Source of the DNA: JAPPLB01 sp965206655
GTDB lineage: Bacteria > Acidobacteriota > Terriglobia > Bryobacterales > UBA6623
Direction: 5' to 3'
Assembly: GCA_965206655.1 (NCBI GenBank)
Contig: CBDBKC010000038.1
Location: 1,116,001-1,180,000, forward strand
Length of the DNA stretch: 64,000 bases
The notes under the pieces are model-generated. The model did not search any database, was not told the origin of the DNA, and saw only the letters and a list, made by a program, of their open reading frames with translations. A program made the position numbers and the translations under genes. Positions 25,620 to 34,257 of this stretch are shown here, in pieces; within the stretch, counting starts at the first letter, position 1; each line of letters begins with the position of its first letter.

Positions 25620-27752
25620 TTAGGACCGTGTGTAAACCGTCTGCGCCTGTTCGATGAAGAGCGTCGTTTCTTCTACCCGCTGGCGGGCCCGCTCGGCATC
25701 GATTCCTTCCACCGGCTCCTCGGCGGCGCGGAAGAAGTTCTCGGCGAACGGCTTCAGGAACTGGCCGCTGTCATAGAAGTGCCGACGAAACTGCGACAGC
25801 GTATCGTAGTTATCGGAAAGCAGTAATCCCCGCGTCGAGAGCAATCCATCCGACGCCTTCTTCGAAGCCTCGAACGACTTGGCGGCGGCGTCTTCCCAAT
25901 CACCCTCGTCGAGAGCGATTGTTGCTTCAAAATTCAAGCGGTCAGCGTCCTCGAGCATGAACTCGGCTTGGTCGACAACTTCGCCGGCGCATTCGCCCAC
26001 GCCCAGAGACTTCTTATATTCCCAGGGTTGTCGGTTATCCTCGTACAGCTCCGGGGTCTGCTCAAACCCTGTGCTGACAGCAAACTCTTTAAGCTCATCC
26101 TTCAGGCGCAAGCGCCCCAGACGTTCAGCGAACTCATTGAAGCTCTCGCCGTCCTGCTTCTCCGCGGAGTAAAGGTCCGTGAGCTTTTCAATCGCGTCAG
26201 GCGCGTTCTTGGCGGCAATCTTGCTCACCGTCAATCCATACGAAGCGGCGTTCTTCTTCGTTGTCCCGCCGACTGTAATCTGGAAAACCGGCGCCGAGTG
26301 GCTGCCCTTGCGCTGCACCGAACCAAACAGTCCGATGTCGGCAATATGATGCTGCCCGCAGGAATTGAAGCAGCCGCTGATCTTGATCTTCAAGTCATCG
26401 CGGTCCGCGAGACGCGACAGACCGTTCTGAAATTTCTGCTGCAGCACGGCGGCTAGTCCGCGAGACGACGTGATGCCCAACTTGCACGAATCCGTGCCGG
26501 GGCACGCTGTGATATCAGCCATGCGCCCCGCGCCGATGTCAGCCAATTTCAATTCCTTGAGGCCGCCGTAAAATTCGACTAAGTCGGCGTTCGATACCCA
26601 GCGGATGAGCAGGTTCTGCTCGACCGTCGTGCGAATCGTATCCTTCACGTGACGCCGGCACAGGCTTGCAAGGGCTCGCAACTGGTCGGCTGAAATATCG
26701 CCGAGCGGCAGAAACACTTCCACCATCGAGTAACCCTGCTGGGCCTGCGGACGCACATTCACATCGAGCCAGCGGAGAAGATCCGGTGACGCATCCTCGG
26801 GGACCTGCAGCTCCGAAGGGTCTTTGAGCGGCTCATCGTGGTAAAACCCGATCGCCTCGTCCATGCTCGCCTGCCATTGCGGATCGTGCGGAAGCTTTTC
26901 GATCTCTGTCTCGACTTCACGCTTGAACTGCTCGAACCCAAGGCTCGCGATCAGAAACTTCATGCGCGCCTTGGCGCGGTTCTGCTTCTCACCGAGGCGC
27001 GCAAACACACGCGAGATCGCTTGCGCCAGCGGCATCAGCTCGTCGGCGGGCAGGAAGTCGCTGTACAGCTTCGCCTGAAACGGAAGCGCGCCAAGCCCGC
27101 CTCCGACGAAGACCTGGAAGCCCTTGACTTGCTTGCCGTCAATCTCCTTCACCTTCGCGATGGCGCCGATGTCGTGCATTCGCGCCAAGCCGCAGCCGTT
27201 GTCTTCGCAGCCCGAGTAGGCAATCTTGAACTTGCGGCCGAAATTCTGCGCGTCCGAATGCCGCAGCAGGAAGTACGCCATCGCCCGTGCATACGGGGTG
27301 ACATCGAAGCTCTCCTCCGAGCACACACCGGCCTGCGGACACGCCGTCACGTTGCGCACGACGTTCCCGCACGCTTCCTTCGTGGTGATCCCCACCTCGG
27401 CGAGCCGCCGCATCAGGTTCGGTGTGTCGTTGATATCGACGTAGTGATACTGAATGTCCTGGCGGGTCGTAATGTGGGCCACACCGACGGCGTATTCCTC
27501 CGTCAGATTCGCGAGACCAACCATCTGATCGGTCGTCAAGACCCCCATTGGGATCTTGATACGCTGCATCTGGACGCCGTCCTGCCGCTGTCCGTAAACA
27601 CCATGGCGCAGGCGGAATTCGAGAAACACCTTTTCCGGCATCTGCCCCGCCTGAACACGGCGCAGCTCCGTCTCGAAAACGTCGATTTCGTCTCGCGCCG
27701 CCTCAGGCAAATGAGCCCAACGGTCGCCGACGGCGGACGTAGCAGTCGCCAT
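25620..27752 (-). CDS. Ferredoxin-type sulfite/nitrite reductase with C-terminal helical extension
   Basis: This 710-residue sirohaem enzyme makes sulfide from sulfite (or ammonia from nitrite). Two ferredoxin-like half domains and two sirohaem-Fe4S4 repeats are visible. The cluster cysteines are in TACPGTDSCKLG and KISGCFNSCGQHH, and an earlier repeat carries TACPQAGVC and YSGCEDNGCG. From about residue 590 there is an extra helical region (LNFEATIALDEGDWEDAAAK to the end) that resembles a HEPN-type domain and is not part of plain NirA/Sir. The start has a strong GGGAGGGG ribosome site. A TATAAT promoter with an overlapping palindrome precedes it. Confidence 0.9.
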   Translation of the reverse strand: MATATSAVGDRWAHLPEAARDEIDVFETELRRVQAGQMPEKVFLEFRLRHGVYGQRQDGVQMQRIKIPMGVLTTDQMVGLANLTEEYAVGVAHITTRQDIQYHYVDINDTPNLMRRLAEVGITTKEACGNVVRNVTACPQAGVCSEESFDVTPYARAMAYFLLRHSDAQNFGRKFKIAYSGCEDNGCGLARMHDIGAIAKVKEIDGKQVKGFQVFVGGGLGALPFQAKLYSDFLPADELMPLAQAISRVFARLGEKQNRAKARMKFLIASLGFEQFKREVETEIEKLPHDPQWQASMDEAIGFYHDEPLKDPSELQVPEDASPDLLRWLDVNVRPQAQQGYSMVEVFLPLGDISADQLRALASLCRRHVKDTIRTTVEQNLLIRWVSNADLVEFYGGLKELKLADIGAGRMADITACPGTDSCKLGITSSRGLAAVLQQKFQNGLSRLADRDDLKIKISGCFNSCGQHHIADIGLFGSVQRKGSHSAPVFQITVGGTTKKNAASYGLTVSKIAAKNAPDAIEKLTDLYSAEKQDGESFNEFAERLGRLRLKDELKEFAVSTGFEQTPELYEDNRQPWEYKKSLGVGECAGEVVDQAEFMLEDADRLNFEATIALDEGDWEDAAAKSFEASKKASDGLLSTRGLLLSDNYDTLSQFRRHFYDSGQFLKPFAENFFRAAEEPVEGIDAERARQRVEETTLFIEQAQTVYTRS

Positions 27753-27778
27753 CTTACACCCCTCCCTGACAATCCCTA

Positions 27779-27821
27779 CTATCTTGATAGATATTATACT
27801 ATTTCAGCGCGCCGAGGCAAA
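27779..27821 (-). promoter_or_regulatory. Promoter with overlapping palindromic operator for the sulfite reductase gene
   Basis: On the minus strand a -35-like TTTGCC (27821-27816) is followed after 17 bp by TATAAT (27798-27793). The palindrome CTATCAAGATAG (27779-27790) begins just downstream and would cover the transcription start, a normal place for a repressor. An Rrf2/CymR-type sulfur regulator is one possibility, but the site does not match a motif I can name. Confidence 0.6.
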
Positions 27822-27980
27822 CCCTTCTGCCGAATCACAGCCGCGCAACCAACAGAGCGGCGGGTGTAAACCCGGCGGCCCGTGCCGCCAGGCGCGGAAA
27901 TCCCCGCACACTCATAACCGCCCAACAACCTCCGGCCCAGTAGCGACCGCCGCTCATGGCGGTCCCAGTACCGGCCGCCT

Positions 27981-28506
27981 CTCTCGCCGGTCCAAACGAA
28001 TCCGCGTTTCACGTTTACACGCCCGACCAAACCCCGTAGCGAGGACCTCGCTTCTGAGGTCCGCAGCCTTTCCATCCCAAACGCACCCAGCCCACCCGAC
28101 AAACTCAGGCCGAACAACAGGCCGGCCTCTCAACCCACTCCCACTACCCGCATCCGCAAGCCTTCCCTGACTTCCTCCCCCAAAACCCCAGTCGCCTTCA
28201 GGCGGCTTCCTCGGCCAACGGCGGAAAAAACATAGCCCGGCCGCTCTCGCCGGTCCAAACGAATCCGCGTTTCACGTTTACACGTCCGACGAAACCCCGT
28301 AGCGAGGACCTCGGTTTTGAGGTCCGCGGCCTTTCCATCCCAAACGCACCCAACCCACCCGCCAAACTCAGGCTGAACAACCGGCCGGCCTCCCAACCCG
28401 CCCCGATCCCCGCATCCACAAGCCCCTCTTGACTTCCTCCTCCCAAGACCCCACTCGCCTTCAGGCGGCTTCCTCCGCCGCCGGCGGATCATAGCCCAGC
28501 CGTTCA
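27981..28506. repeat. Two imperfect tandem copies of a ~263-bp unit in a gene-free gap
   Basis: The 876-bp stretch between the sulfite reductase promoter and the LRR gene holds no credible gene. It contains two head-to-tail copies (27981 and 28244 onward) sharing long runs such as CGGTCCAAACGAATCCGCG and TTTCCATCCCAAACGCACCC. Each copy contains the hairpin GGACCTC-n6-GAGGTCC and ends in GCCTTCAGGCGGCTTCCTC. The DNA is C-rich on the plus strand, and frames across it are low-complexity. Confidence 0.75.
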
Positions 28507-28665
28507 CGGCCGGGTCGCCGCCCCTCACGCAACCCAGGGCGCTTCAGCCTCCTTCCCATAAACCGGCTTCAGCCATCCCAACACCACCTCAGCCTCCACC
28601 GCGGCCGCCCTGCGCACCAACCAAGACACAACGCAAACACCCCTGCTATCCTGGCTGCGGAAACC

Positions 28666-29391
28666 ATGGCAAAACGTCCTACGCCCAAAGAGAAAGGTTA
28701 TGCCTCTGCCTTAGCCGCCATCGAAGAAGCGGCTCGGACGGGCGCAACTGAACTCGACCTCAGAAACAATCAGCTGACCACTCTGCCGCCCGAGATCGGC
28801 CAACTGCTCAACCTCCAGTCGCTCGACCTCAGCGACAATCCGCTGACCACTCTGCCGCCCGAGATCGTCCAACTGGTCAACCTCGAGTCACTCGATCTCA
28901 GGCGCAATCAGCTGACCACGGTACCGCCCGAGATCGGCCGACTGGTCAAGCTCGGGGCACTCCACCTCGACGACAATCAGCTGACCACGCTACCGCCCGA
29001 GATCGTCCAACTGGTCAACCTCCAGTCGCTCTACCTCAGGCGCAATCAGCTGACCACTCTGTCGCCCGAGATCGGCCAACTGGTCAACCTCCAGTCGCTC
29101 TACCTCATGAGCAATCAGCTGACCACGCTGCCGCCCGAGATCGGCCAACTGCTCAACTTCCAGACGCTCAACCTCATGAGCAATCAGTTGACCACGCTGC
29201 CGCCCGAGATCGGCCAACTGCTCAACCTCCAGTCGCTCGACCTCTACGGCAATCAGGGTCGACGGCCCAACTTTCGCCTTTCGAGCCTAGGGCTAGCTAC
29301 GCCCGAGAGCCGAAACGCTCGGCGTAGGCGTGCGAGAGCTGAGCACCGAACAAGAAGATCTGCGCTGAATAGTAGATCCAAAGCAGAATGA
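28666..29391 (+). CDS. Leucine-rich repeat protein, probably 3'-truncated
   Basis: This 241-residue protein has an N-terminal helix (residues 10-27) typical of bacterial Roco-type LRR proteins, then seven complete 23-residue repeats of the form LDLxxNQLTTLPPEIGQLxN and a partial eighth. After LDLYGNQ the sequence turns abruptly into a basic, low-quality tail that overlaps the convergent yihY-like gene by 95 bp. The tail looks like accidental read-through, so the protein has probably lost its C-terminal part (in relatives a GTPase/COR or another effector). No signal peptide is seen, and it is likely cytosolic and protein-binding. Confidence 0.7.
   Translation: MAKRPTPKEKGYASALAAIEEAARTGATELDLRNNQLTTLPPEIGQLLNLQSLDLSDNPLTTLPPEIVQLVNLESLDLRRNQLTTVPPEIGRLVKLGALHLDDNQLTTLPPEIVQLVNLQSLYLRRNQLTTLSPEIGQLVNLQSLYLMSNQLTTLPPEIGQLLNFQTLNLMSNQLTTLPPEIGQLLNLQSLDLYGNQGRRPNFRLSSLGLATPESRNARRRRARAEHRTRRSALNSRSKAE
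28753..29235 (+). repeat. Seven 69-bp tandem repeats encoding LRRs
   Basis: The DNA repeats are close to identical (for example CTGACCACTCTGCCGCCCGA recurs), each coding one 23-residue LRR. High DNA identity implies recent expansion or gene conversion, so repeat number may vary between strains. Confidence 0.85.
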
Positions 29392-30163
29392 TCACGAACG
29401 ACCCTGCCGCCCCGTAAACCGAGCTCAAGGACGTATTCGACAAGTACAGTCCGATCAAAAACCGTCCCACCGCGAACAGCAGCGACGTCACAATCGAGGC
29501 CGGAACGACATCGCCCCATCTGATCTTCGTATCGGGAAGGACCTTATACATCAGAGCGAACAGCACGGCCGTCAGCACAAACGCGCCTACCGAGTGCAGA
29601 ACTTGCCACAGGCTCGTCGGGTCGCCGACTACACTACCGACAATTCGTCCCAGGGCCGACAGCGCGGCCCCCGCGATCAACGTAGCCAGCAGCACGACCC
29701 CAATCACCAACACCACCAAAAAGCCTACCAGCCGCCGGTAAAAGAAGCCGCGGACTCCCTTCCTTGATTTCACTTCCCACAAGCGGTTGAGCGCCTCGTG
29801 TAGTTCGGCGAAGACAACCGTCGCCCCGGCAAGCATGGTGACGACCGCGACGGCAGCCCAGCGGCCCGTGAGCCCGCGCTGCGCCGAGTCCACCACGCTC
29901 AACGCAAAGAGAGCCGCTGTCGCTCCAAGCAAGTCTTCCAGACCCGACAGCACCTGCGAGCGTACCGGGCCCTCACCGAGCACCGCGCCGGCGATGGCCA
30001 GCGCGATGATGAATGTCGGCGCGAGGGAGAAAACCGTATAGAAGGCCAATGCCGCCGCCAGCCGGGATGCCGCGTTTCTTCGCCATGTCAAGAAGGCCGC
30101 CGGTAAGAGTCGGACAACGTTCCTGGCAGGGTGCCACAGCAGGTCAAGAAGCGCTTGTTTCAT
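29297..30163 (-). CDS. YihY/BrkB-family inner-membrane protein
   Basis: This 288-residue protein has about six membrane segments in the YihY pattern: RLAAALAFYTVFSLAPTFIIALAIAG near the start, a long amphipathic loop, then FLVVLVIGVVLLATLIAGAAL and the closing VYGAAGSFVIILLWIYYSAQIFLFGAQLSHAY. That last stretch is the family hallmark. Molecular function is not established for this family. The start is uncertain: a TTG at 30193 overlaps the stop of the upstream oxidoreductase (TTGA), and the ATG at 30163 gives the better N-terminus. Confidence 0.85.
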   Translation of the reverse strand: MKQALLDLLWHPARNVVRLLPAAFLTWRRNAASRLAAALAFYTVFSLAPTFIIALAIAGAVLGEGPVRSQVLSGLEDLLGATAALFALSVVDSAQRGLTGRWAAVAVVTMLAGATVVFAELHEALNRLWEVKSRKGVRGFFYRRLVGFLVVLVIGVVLLATLIAGAALSALGRIVGSVVGDPTSLWQVLHSVGAFVLTAVLFALMYKVLPDTKIRWGDVVPASIVTSLLFAVGRFLIGLYLSNTSLSSVYGAAGSFVIILLWIYYSAQIFLFGAQLSHAYAERFGSRA

Positions 30164-30189
30164 CTGCCGGGGGGGGAATGCCCAGCCCT

Positions 30190-31449
30190 TCAATCCTGTA
30201 GCCGTACGCCCGGGGGATCGTAGCTGATCTCAGCCTGCCTGCCCCCGTTGAGGATCGAGAGACGGCCCGCCTGGCAAACCAGTTCGTTATAGCGGCTATT
30301 GGCGGGCGTGGCCACAATACCTCGCCGCTCGATCTCGTCGATCATCCTGCGGCGTGCGGCCAAACCCTCTTCGCCGCTTGCCCCCGCGGTTTCCTTCTCA
30401 ATTCGCAACGCTTCGCTGACAAGGAAATCCACCGAGCGAACTCCGTATCCCCATGGCACCAGGCCAGGGCCACCCAGATCTTGGTACATGAAGTAGTCCG
30501 GGCTGGGTTCAACGTGCTGCGTACCGCCGGGTGAGTCGAGCTTCTCGGCGAAGGAATACTTGATACCCCGGTACTGATCGGAATGATCAAGCCACGCCCC
30601 GTTGCCGTTCCCCGCGAAGTACAGCGTCATGCCTTGGGTGTTGGGACCCGCCGCCGCGTCCGGGAAGCTGAGTGAGTTCTGGACGTTCAGAGCCGCGCCG
30701 TTCTCCCAGATGACGCGGGCGTCCGTCCAGAGGTAGCCTTCGTTACCGTTGGGGAAGCGATCTTTGATGCCATACACGCTGACCGCGGTGGGCTTGAGCC
30801 CCGTGATGAAATGCACCAGATCGACATAATGGCAGCCGATATAGACGAACGAATCCGTCTCCTCGCAGGTAAACCAGTTCTGGAAGTTCGAGGAGCGATA
30901 GTGCCACTTCTCCATCAGCACCGCGGTACCGAGCTTGAAGTCGCCGAACAGTCCCTGGTTGGCGCGGGTCCGCGCCATCTGGCTGCGGGGGTCGAAGCGC
31001 TTGTGGTATTCCACGCTGACGAGCAGCCCCCGCTTGCGGGCTTCTTCCTCGATCTCAATCGACTGCGCGACGTCCAGCACCAGCGGCTTGACACAGCAGA
31101 CGTGCTGATCCGCCCGAAGCGCGTCCATGACGATCGGGTAGTGCGTCTGATCAGGAGTGGCGACGATCGCGACGCTACGCGGCGGCAGCTCAGCTAACGC
31201 TTCTTTGTAGAGTTCGGGATTCCGCTCGTCAGCGTTGCCCGAGGTATAGTCCGGTAAGGGACGGAAGCTGCGGTCCGGGAAGGCCTTCGTGAGAGTAGGA
31301 GCTTCGGCGAGCGCCTTCACCGTCCGGCCGTGCTGAGCACAGACGGTGATATCACCGATACGCCCTTCGCGCTGCATCTGATAGAGCGTGGGGAGAATTT
31401 GATCGTGGGCGATCATGCCGCCGCCGATCAACAGAATGGGTGTAGGCAT
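30190..31449 (-). CDS. Gfo/Idh/MocA-family oxidoreductase
   Basis: This 419-residue NAD(P)-dependent dehydrogenase of the glucose-fructose oxidoreductase family has an N-terminal Rossmann fold opening with ILLIGGGMIA. An IVATPDQTHYPIVMDAL segment follows, then CVKPLVLD, which corresponds to the catalytic EKP region with the Glu replaced, and a substrate domain with HYVDLVHFITG, where a His is expected to bind substrate. I took the ATG at 31449 (MPTPILLIGGG). It is followed by the YihY gene, and a sugar kinase lies upstream on the same strand, so a sugar or inositol-type substrate is plausible (inference). Confidence 0.85.
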   Translation of the reverse strand: MPTPILLIGGGMIAHDQILPTLYQMQREGRIGDITVCAQHGRTVKALAEAPTLTKAFPDRSFRPLPDYTSGNADERNPELYKEALAELPPRSVAIVATPDQTHYPIVMDALRADQHVCCVKPLVLDVAQSIEIEEEARKRGLLVSVEYHKRFDPRSQMARTRANQGLFGDFKLGTAVLMEKWHYRSSNFQNWFTCEETDSFVYIGCHYVDLVHFITGLKPTAVSVYGIKDRFPNGNEGYLWTDARVIWENGAALNVQNSLSFPDAAAGPNTQGMTLYFAGNGNGAWLDHSDQYRGIKYSFAEKLDSPGGTQHVEPSPDYFMYQDLGGPGLVPWGYGVRSVDFLVSEALRIEKETAGASGEEGLAARRRMIDEIERRGIVATPANSRYNELVCQAGRLSILNGGRQAEISYDPPGVRLQD

Positions 31450-31542
31450 GTTTTCGGTGACTCCCAGCGTGGGCGGGTGCGCTGAGCACACCACCCCATG
31501 GACCACGATCCTATCATTCCGCGTAGCCAGAAGCGTCCGGCG

Positions 31543-32427
31543 TCAGCCGCCCGATTCAATTTCCTCTGGCGTCCATATCGGGGTCGCTCCAGCACGGCTC
31601 GCAACCAAAGCTCCAACGCGGTTGGCGAAGGCCGCCGTGCGCGCGGCATTCCAGCCCGCATCAAGGCCGTGCAGAAACGCGGCTGCACAGGAGTCGCCCG
31701 CGCCGACCGCGTCGCTGACCTCGATTGTCACCCCCCGCTCCTCGTGGTACTCATCGGCGATCAGCATCGCGCAGCCGTTCGCGCCCCGCGTCACGCAAAC
31801 CGCTCGCCAGCCGAATCGACGCGCCGCTTCACGGCAGAAGTCCTCCGTGGACTCCGCCGGAACCTCGCACCATTGCGCGACAGTCCGAGCCTCGGCCTCG
31901 TTGAGCTTGGCGGCGTTGGCCGCGGCAGCAAGCTCTCTCACTAGATCCGCTGTGTAGCAGTTCGGGCGCAGGTTGACGTCGTAGAATCGGCTGGCTTGCG
32001 GATTCGCGTCCATCACCCGCTGGGTGAGTTTACGGGCCTGTTCGCTGACTTGGTGGAGCGTGCCGAAGTAGAGCCACTCGGGACTACTGCGAGTAATCGC
32101 CGTCATTTCCGTTTCAGTCAAGTCGACGTAGTCGTACGCGGCGGGGCGATGAATCTCGAAGTGCGGCTGCCCCTCGCCGTCAAGCTCAACGGCAGCCGTT
32201 CCGGTGGGTACGTCAGGGATGGTTTGGATATTGTCGGTCCGGATGCCCAGCCGCGCGGCCTGTTCGATCGCTCGCCGCCCCCTCGCGTCCGCGCCCACGC
32301 CGCTCAAGAACGTGACTTCATGCCCCAGCCGTGTGGCGTGGAAAGCGAAGTTGAGGGGCGCACCGCCGAGATGCTCGCTCGCACCAATCACATCCCACAG
32401 CGTTTCTCCGATCGCGAGAATTGTCAT
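31543..32427 (-). CDS. PfkB-family sugar kinase
   Basis: This 294-residue ribokinase-like kinase would phosphorylate a sugar with ATP. Motifs are the N-terminal LGGAPLNFAFHATRLGHEVTF (the first PfkB signature region) and DAVGAGDSCAAAFLHG (second signature with the catalytic Asp and anion hole). FYDVNLRPNCY is typical of fructokinase-like members. The ATG at 32427 gives the canonical start MTILAIGETLWD, and longer frames add unrelated sequence. It lies 43 bp after etfA and 93 bp before the Gfo/Idh/MocA gene. Confidence 0.88.
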   Translation of the reverse strand: MTILAIGETLWDVIGASEHLGGAPLNFAFHATRLGHEVTFLSGVGADARGRRAIEQAARLGIRTDNIQTIPDVPTGTAAVELDGEGQPHFEIHRPAAYDYVDLTETEMTAITRSSPEWLYFGTLHQVSEQARKLTQRVMDANPQASRFYDVNLRPNCYTADLVRELAAAANAAKLNEAEARTVAQWCEVPAESTEDFCREAARRFGWRAVCVTRGANGCAMLIADEYHEERGVTIEVSDAVGAGDSCAAAFLHGLDAGWNAARTAAFANRVGALVASRAGATPIWTPEEIESGG

Positions 32428-32470
32428 GCCGGATGTGCGGGCGGCGCAACCCGCGAACAAGTCGGGAACC

Positions 32471-33454
32471 CTACTCGGACGCCGTACGAAGCACCTTTGT
32501 GAGTGCCGGAACGATCTCAAACAGATCAGCCGCGACGCCGTAGTCGGCCAGTTCGAAGATCGGCGCCGTGGAGTCTCGATTGATGGCGACGATCGTCTTC
32601 GAGCCCTTCATCCCGACAACGTGCTGAATCGCGCCCGAGATACCGAGCGCCAGATAGAGCTTCGGTGACACGCTCTGCCCGGAACTGCCGATCTGCCGAT
32701 CGAGGGGCAACCAGCCGTTGTCACAGATCGGGCGGGACGCCGCGAGTTCGCCGCCGATGGCAGCGGCCAGTTCCCGTGCCAACTCGATATTTTCCTCTTC
32801 CTTGATGCCGCGTCCGACCGACACGATGATCTCGGCTGACGAGAGATCAACTTCGCCCTTCGATTCCCGAAAGGGCGCCTCGGACCGCGTCCGAATCCGA
32901 GACGGCTCGATCGCCACAGCCACCGTCTCAACCGACGCCGGCTCCGCGCCTACTTCCATCTGGTCGGCCCGAAACGAGCCGGACTGCAGCGAAGCAAGGA
33001 GAGGAGGCTCACCGTCAACCGTCACATCGGCGTGGAGCTTCCCTTGATACATCTGCCGCACGAAAACAAGTCGTCCCTCTTCAACACGCACCCCGACGGC
33101 GTCGCTCACGAACGGCCGGTCAAGCGATGCCGCCAGCTTTGGAGCAAAGTCGCGTACCTGATAGGTATGCGGAAACAGCACCAGGGAGGGCGAAAACTTA
33201 TCCATCGCCTGGCGTAGCGCAAGCGTGTAGCCATCCGCCGAGTAGTCACGCAGTAACTCGTTATCAAGGGCGATGGCGCCGTCGATTTGATTCACCGCCG
33301 CCTCGGCGAGTGGACCCGCGAGTCCGGCGCCAACGGCAACTGCGTACAACCGGACACCCAACTCGCGCGCGATCTGTTGTCCGGCGGCAAGCGCTTCCCA
33401 TGACATAGGGTGCCAGCGGTCGGCCTGCCGCTCGAGAAACACGAGCACACTCAT
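32471..33454 (-). CDS. etfA: Electron transfer flavoprotein alpha subunit
   Basis: This 327-residue subunit binds FAD and passes electrons from acyl-CoA dehydrogenases to the quinone pool through ETF dehydrogenase. The C-terminal FAD domain has the family signature SPKLYLALGISGAIQHVVGM followed by VAINRDSTAPIFELADYGVAADLFEIVP. The N-terminal domain matches ETF alpha. It overlaps etfB by 4 bp, ensuring paired synthesis. No ETF-quinone oxidoreductase gene is in the window. Confidence 0.95.
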   Translation of the reverse strand: MSVLVFLERQADRWHPMSWEALAAGQQIARELGVRLYAVAVGAGLAGPLAEAAVNQIDGAIALDNELLRDYSADGYTLALRQAMDKFSPSLVLFPHTYQVRDFAPKLAASLDRPFVSDAVGVRVEEGRLVFVRQMYQGKLHADVTVDGEPPLLASLQSGSFRADQMEVGAEPASVETVAVAIEPSRIRTRSEAPFRESKGEVDLSSAEIIVSVGRGIKEEENIELARELAAAIGGELAASRPICDNGWLPLDRQIGSSGQSVSPKLYLALGISGAIQHVVGMKGSKTIVAINRDSTAPIFELADYGVAADLFEIVPALTKVLRTASE

Positions 33455-34221
33455 AGCACTCGCGCCTCGAACTTGAGCTTGTCGACCAGCTTTTTCGCAA
33501 CCTCATCCGGCGTGCCTTCGAGCATTTCGGTCTGCTTCGTTTTGGCCGGTGTGTACAGACTGCGTATGTTCTGGCTGGGTGAGAGAACGACGCCGAGTTC
33601 GTCCGGCGTGTGGCGGGCCAGCGGCTTGCTCCTGGCTTTCTTGATGCCCATCAGAGTGGCGTACCGCACTTTATTGATGCCGGACTGAATCGTCAGCAGC
33701 GCGGGCATTTCCATCTCGACATGCTGGAACCAGCCTGATTCAAGTTCGCGCTTCAAACGCAGCGAACCACCATTCGCTACGACTTCGACAATGATCGTGG
33801 CATGCGGCAACCCGAGTAATTCCGCCAGCAGGACTCCCGTCTGACCGAACCCGGTATCGTCGGACTGCAAACCGGTAAGAACAAGGTCACATACTTCCTT
33901 GCGTAGCACGGCGGCCAGGACGCGCGCCGTTACGAGTGTGTCCGCCGCTGCCAGCGCATCGTCCTCGATCAGAACGCCCCGGTCGGCGCCCTTGGCGAGC
34001 GCTTCCCGAATCGTGGACGCCGCGCGCGCGGGTCCGGCCGAGATCGCGACGACTTCGCCGCCGTGCTTTTCCTTGAGTCGAAGAGCTTCCTCCAACGCAA
34101 AAGCGTCAGGCTCGTTCATCTCATAGCTGAAGTCGGCGTCATCGACGCCCGCGGCGGCAGGATCGATACGCAGGACTGAATCACGCGCGGGGACCTGTTT
34201 GACACAGACGAAGATGCGCAT
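33451..34221 (-). CDS. etfB: Electron transfer flavoprotein beta subunit
   Basis: This 256-residue partner of EtfA opens with FVCVKQVPARDS. It contains EMNEPDAFALEEALRLKEKHGGEVV and the nucleotide-binding stretch VLTGLQSDDTGFGQTGVLLAELLGLPHATII, with the C-terminal arm that embraces EtfA (KKARSKPLARHTPDELG). It sits 36 bp downstream of fabF and may share its transcript. Confidence 0.95.
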   Translation of the reverse strand: MRIFVCVKQVPARDSVLRIDPAAAGVDDADFSYEMNEPDAFALEEALRLKEKHGGEVVAISAGPARAASTIREALAKGADRGVLIEDDALAAADTLVTARVLAAVLRKEVCDLVLTGLQSDDTGFGQTGVLLAELLGLPHATIIVEVVANGGSLRLKRELESGWFQHVEMEMPALLTIQSGINKVRYATLMGIKKARSKPLARHTPDELGVVLSPSQNIRSLYTPAKTKQTEMLEGTPDEVAKKLVDKLKFEARVL

Positions 34222-34257
34222 GAAAGAAGCGGAAAACCTTCAACTACGGCCCGGCGG

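Noticed and set aside
26838..27869. A 343-codon open frame opposite sulfite reductase
   Set aside because: It runs antisense through conserved cluster motifs of the real gene and shows no protein-like features of its own.
28753..29235. Regular 69-bp repeats taken as a possible CRISPR array
   Set aside because: The repeats are continuous with no unique spacers and translate in frame into leucine-rich repeats.
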